Positions 63,661 to 64,000 of a DNA stretch of 64,000 bases are shown here, one piece after another (within the stretch, counting starts at the first letter, position 1; each line of letters begins with the position of its first letter). The stretch is taken from positions 62,001 to 126,000 of the forward strand of contig NZ_JAKFGB010000014.1 in the NCBI RefSeq assembly GCF_022267515.1, given 5' to 3'. Source of the stretch: Rubinisphaera margarita (GTDB lineage Bacteria > Planctomycetota > Planctomycetia > Planctomycetales > Planctomycetaceae). Under the pieces are notes generated by a model. The model saw only the letters and a list, made by a program, of their open reading frames with translations, was not told where the DNA came from and searched no databases. Made by a program: the position numbers and the translations under genes.

Positions 63661-64000
63661 ATGGATGCCGACATGTTCCCGTTAAAACCTCGCTGCTGGA
63701 GTGGACTCGTTCTTGCTTCCGCCATTGGCGTGAATACCGTGGTGACGATCGCCGCCGAGCCTCCCGTTCGGGATGCTCTATACCGGCCGCAGGAAGCACC
63801 GGTGCGAATTATGCATCTCCCTTCGCAGGGACCGGCTCCGGTCGATTACGCCATCATCCGCGGTTCAGAATCACGACCGAAGTCAGGGGCTCGCTGGTGG
63901 AGTGGACCGAAACCGATTCGCGTCCAGACCGTCACAACACAACGAGAGTTGAGTCCTGTCACGGCCGAGTCAAACCATTCGCTGGTCACCCGGCCCATCA
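63661..64000 (+). CDS. Exported protein, partial (runs off the window end)
   Basis: At least 113 aa, open to the window edge; the first ATG is at 63661 and a second in-frame ATG at 63673 fits equally well. A signal-peptide-like stretch (RCWSGLVLASAIGVNTVVTIAAEPP) is followed by VRDALYRPQEAPVRIMHLPSQGPAPVDYAIIRGSES..ARWWSGPKPIRVQTVTTQRELSPVTAESNHSLVTRPI. The basic, Pro-rich segment resembles linker regions of planctomycete exported proteins. No domain is recognisable in the visible part. Confidence 0.55.
   Translation, partial: MDADMFPLKPRCWSGLVLASAIGVNTVVTIAAEPPVRDALYRPQEAPVRIMHLPSQGPAPVDYAIIRGSESRPKSGARWWSGPKPIRVQTVTTQRELSPVTAESNHSLVTRPI

Overview
The window reads as about 64 kb of a chromosome from the phylum Planctomycetota (most likely order Planctomycetales). 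The main clues are two genes for DUF1559 proteins with type-IV-pilin-like N-termini, a secreted FG-GAP protein with a planctomycete-style EARCLLT N-terminus, a periplasmic sulfatase, BatA-like and LamG-like exported proteins, many small lipoproteins, moderately high G+C, and short operons that switch strand often. No rRNA, prophage, CRISPR array or intact IS element was seen.

Layout. 0-10 kb: small secreted proteins, an orphan metal-ABC ATPase, a TPR protein, a translationally coupled C45-peptidase/alpha-beta hydrolase pair, hypotheticals, an HExxH metalloprotease, and a RelE/HigA-type toxin-antitoxin pair with a recognisable promoter/operator. 10-22 kb: an ECF sigma factor, an MMPL/RND exporter, a GroES-like protein, tRNA-Ser(GGA), the 855-aa FG-GAP protein and an FHA-GAF histidine kinase. 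22-27.5 kb: KDPG aldolase plus purine nucleoside phosphorylase, a DCC thiol-oxidoreductase plus sulfatase, then rplM-rpsI with a hairpin-rich leader and a long acidic extension on S9. 27.7-34.5 kb: MgtE, a PhoR-like kinase, a GT4 glycosyltransferase, a sugar-binding lipoprotein, an SDR and tRNA-Val(CAC). 34.5-48 kb: a double-motif HEPN-like gene beside the tRNA, dxr-rseP, a BatA-like protein with a RimK-like ligase, a GNAT, dnaA, an MFS transporter and a beta-CASP nuclease. 48-58.7 kb: a sugar-utilisation neighbourhood (isomerase, ABC ATPase plus binding protein without permease, LarA-like protein), a second ECF sigma factor, FAH-family hydrolase, fabI and a Dabb protein. 58.8-64 kb: the two DUF1559 genes, each with its own matching promoter and leader, a double zinc-ribbon membrane protein, and exported proteins running off the end.

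Housekeeping functions present are replication initiation (dnaA), isoprenoid synthesis (dxr), membrane proteolysis (rseP), fatty-acid synthesis (fabI), ribosomal proteins L13/S9 and two tRNAs. They are interleaved with accessory exported and regulatory genes.

The less ordinary signals are mostly non-coding or small: a MITE-like repeat family with a complete copy whose end carries a sigma-factor stop codon; duplicated promoter/hairpin leaders of the DUF1559 genes and a 26-nt element shared by two distant intergenic regions; a tandem hairpin leader before rplM; an operator embedded in the toxin-antitoxin promoter; a CRP-consensus palindrome upstream of dnaA; and the tRNA-adjacent HEPN-like gene. 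All functions are inferred from reading sequence and motifs; no database search was possible.
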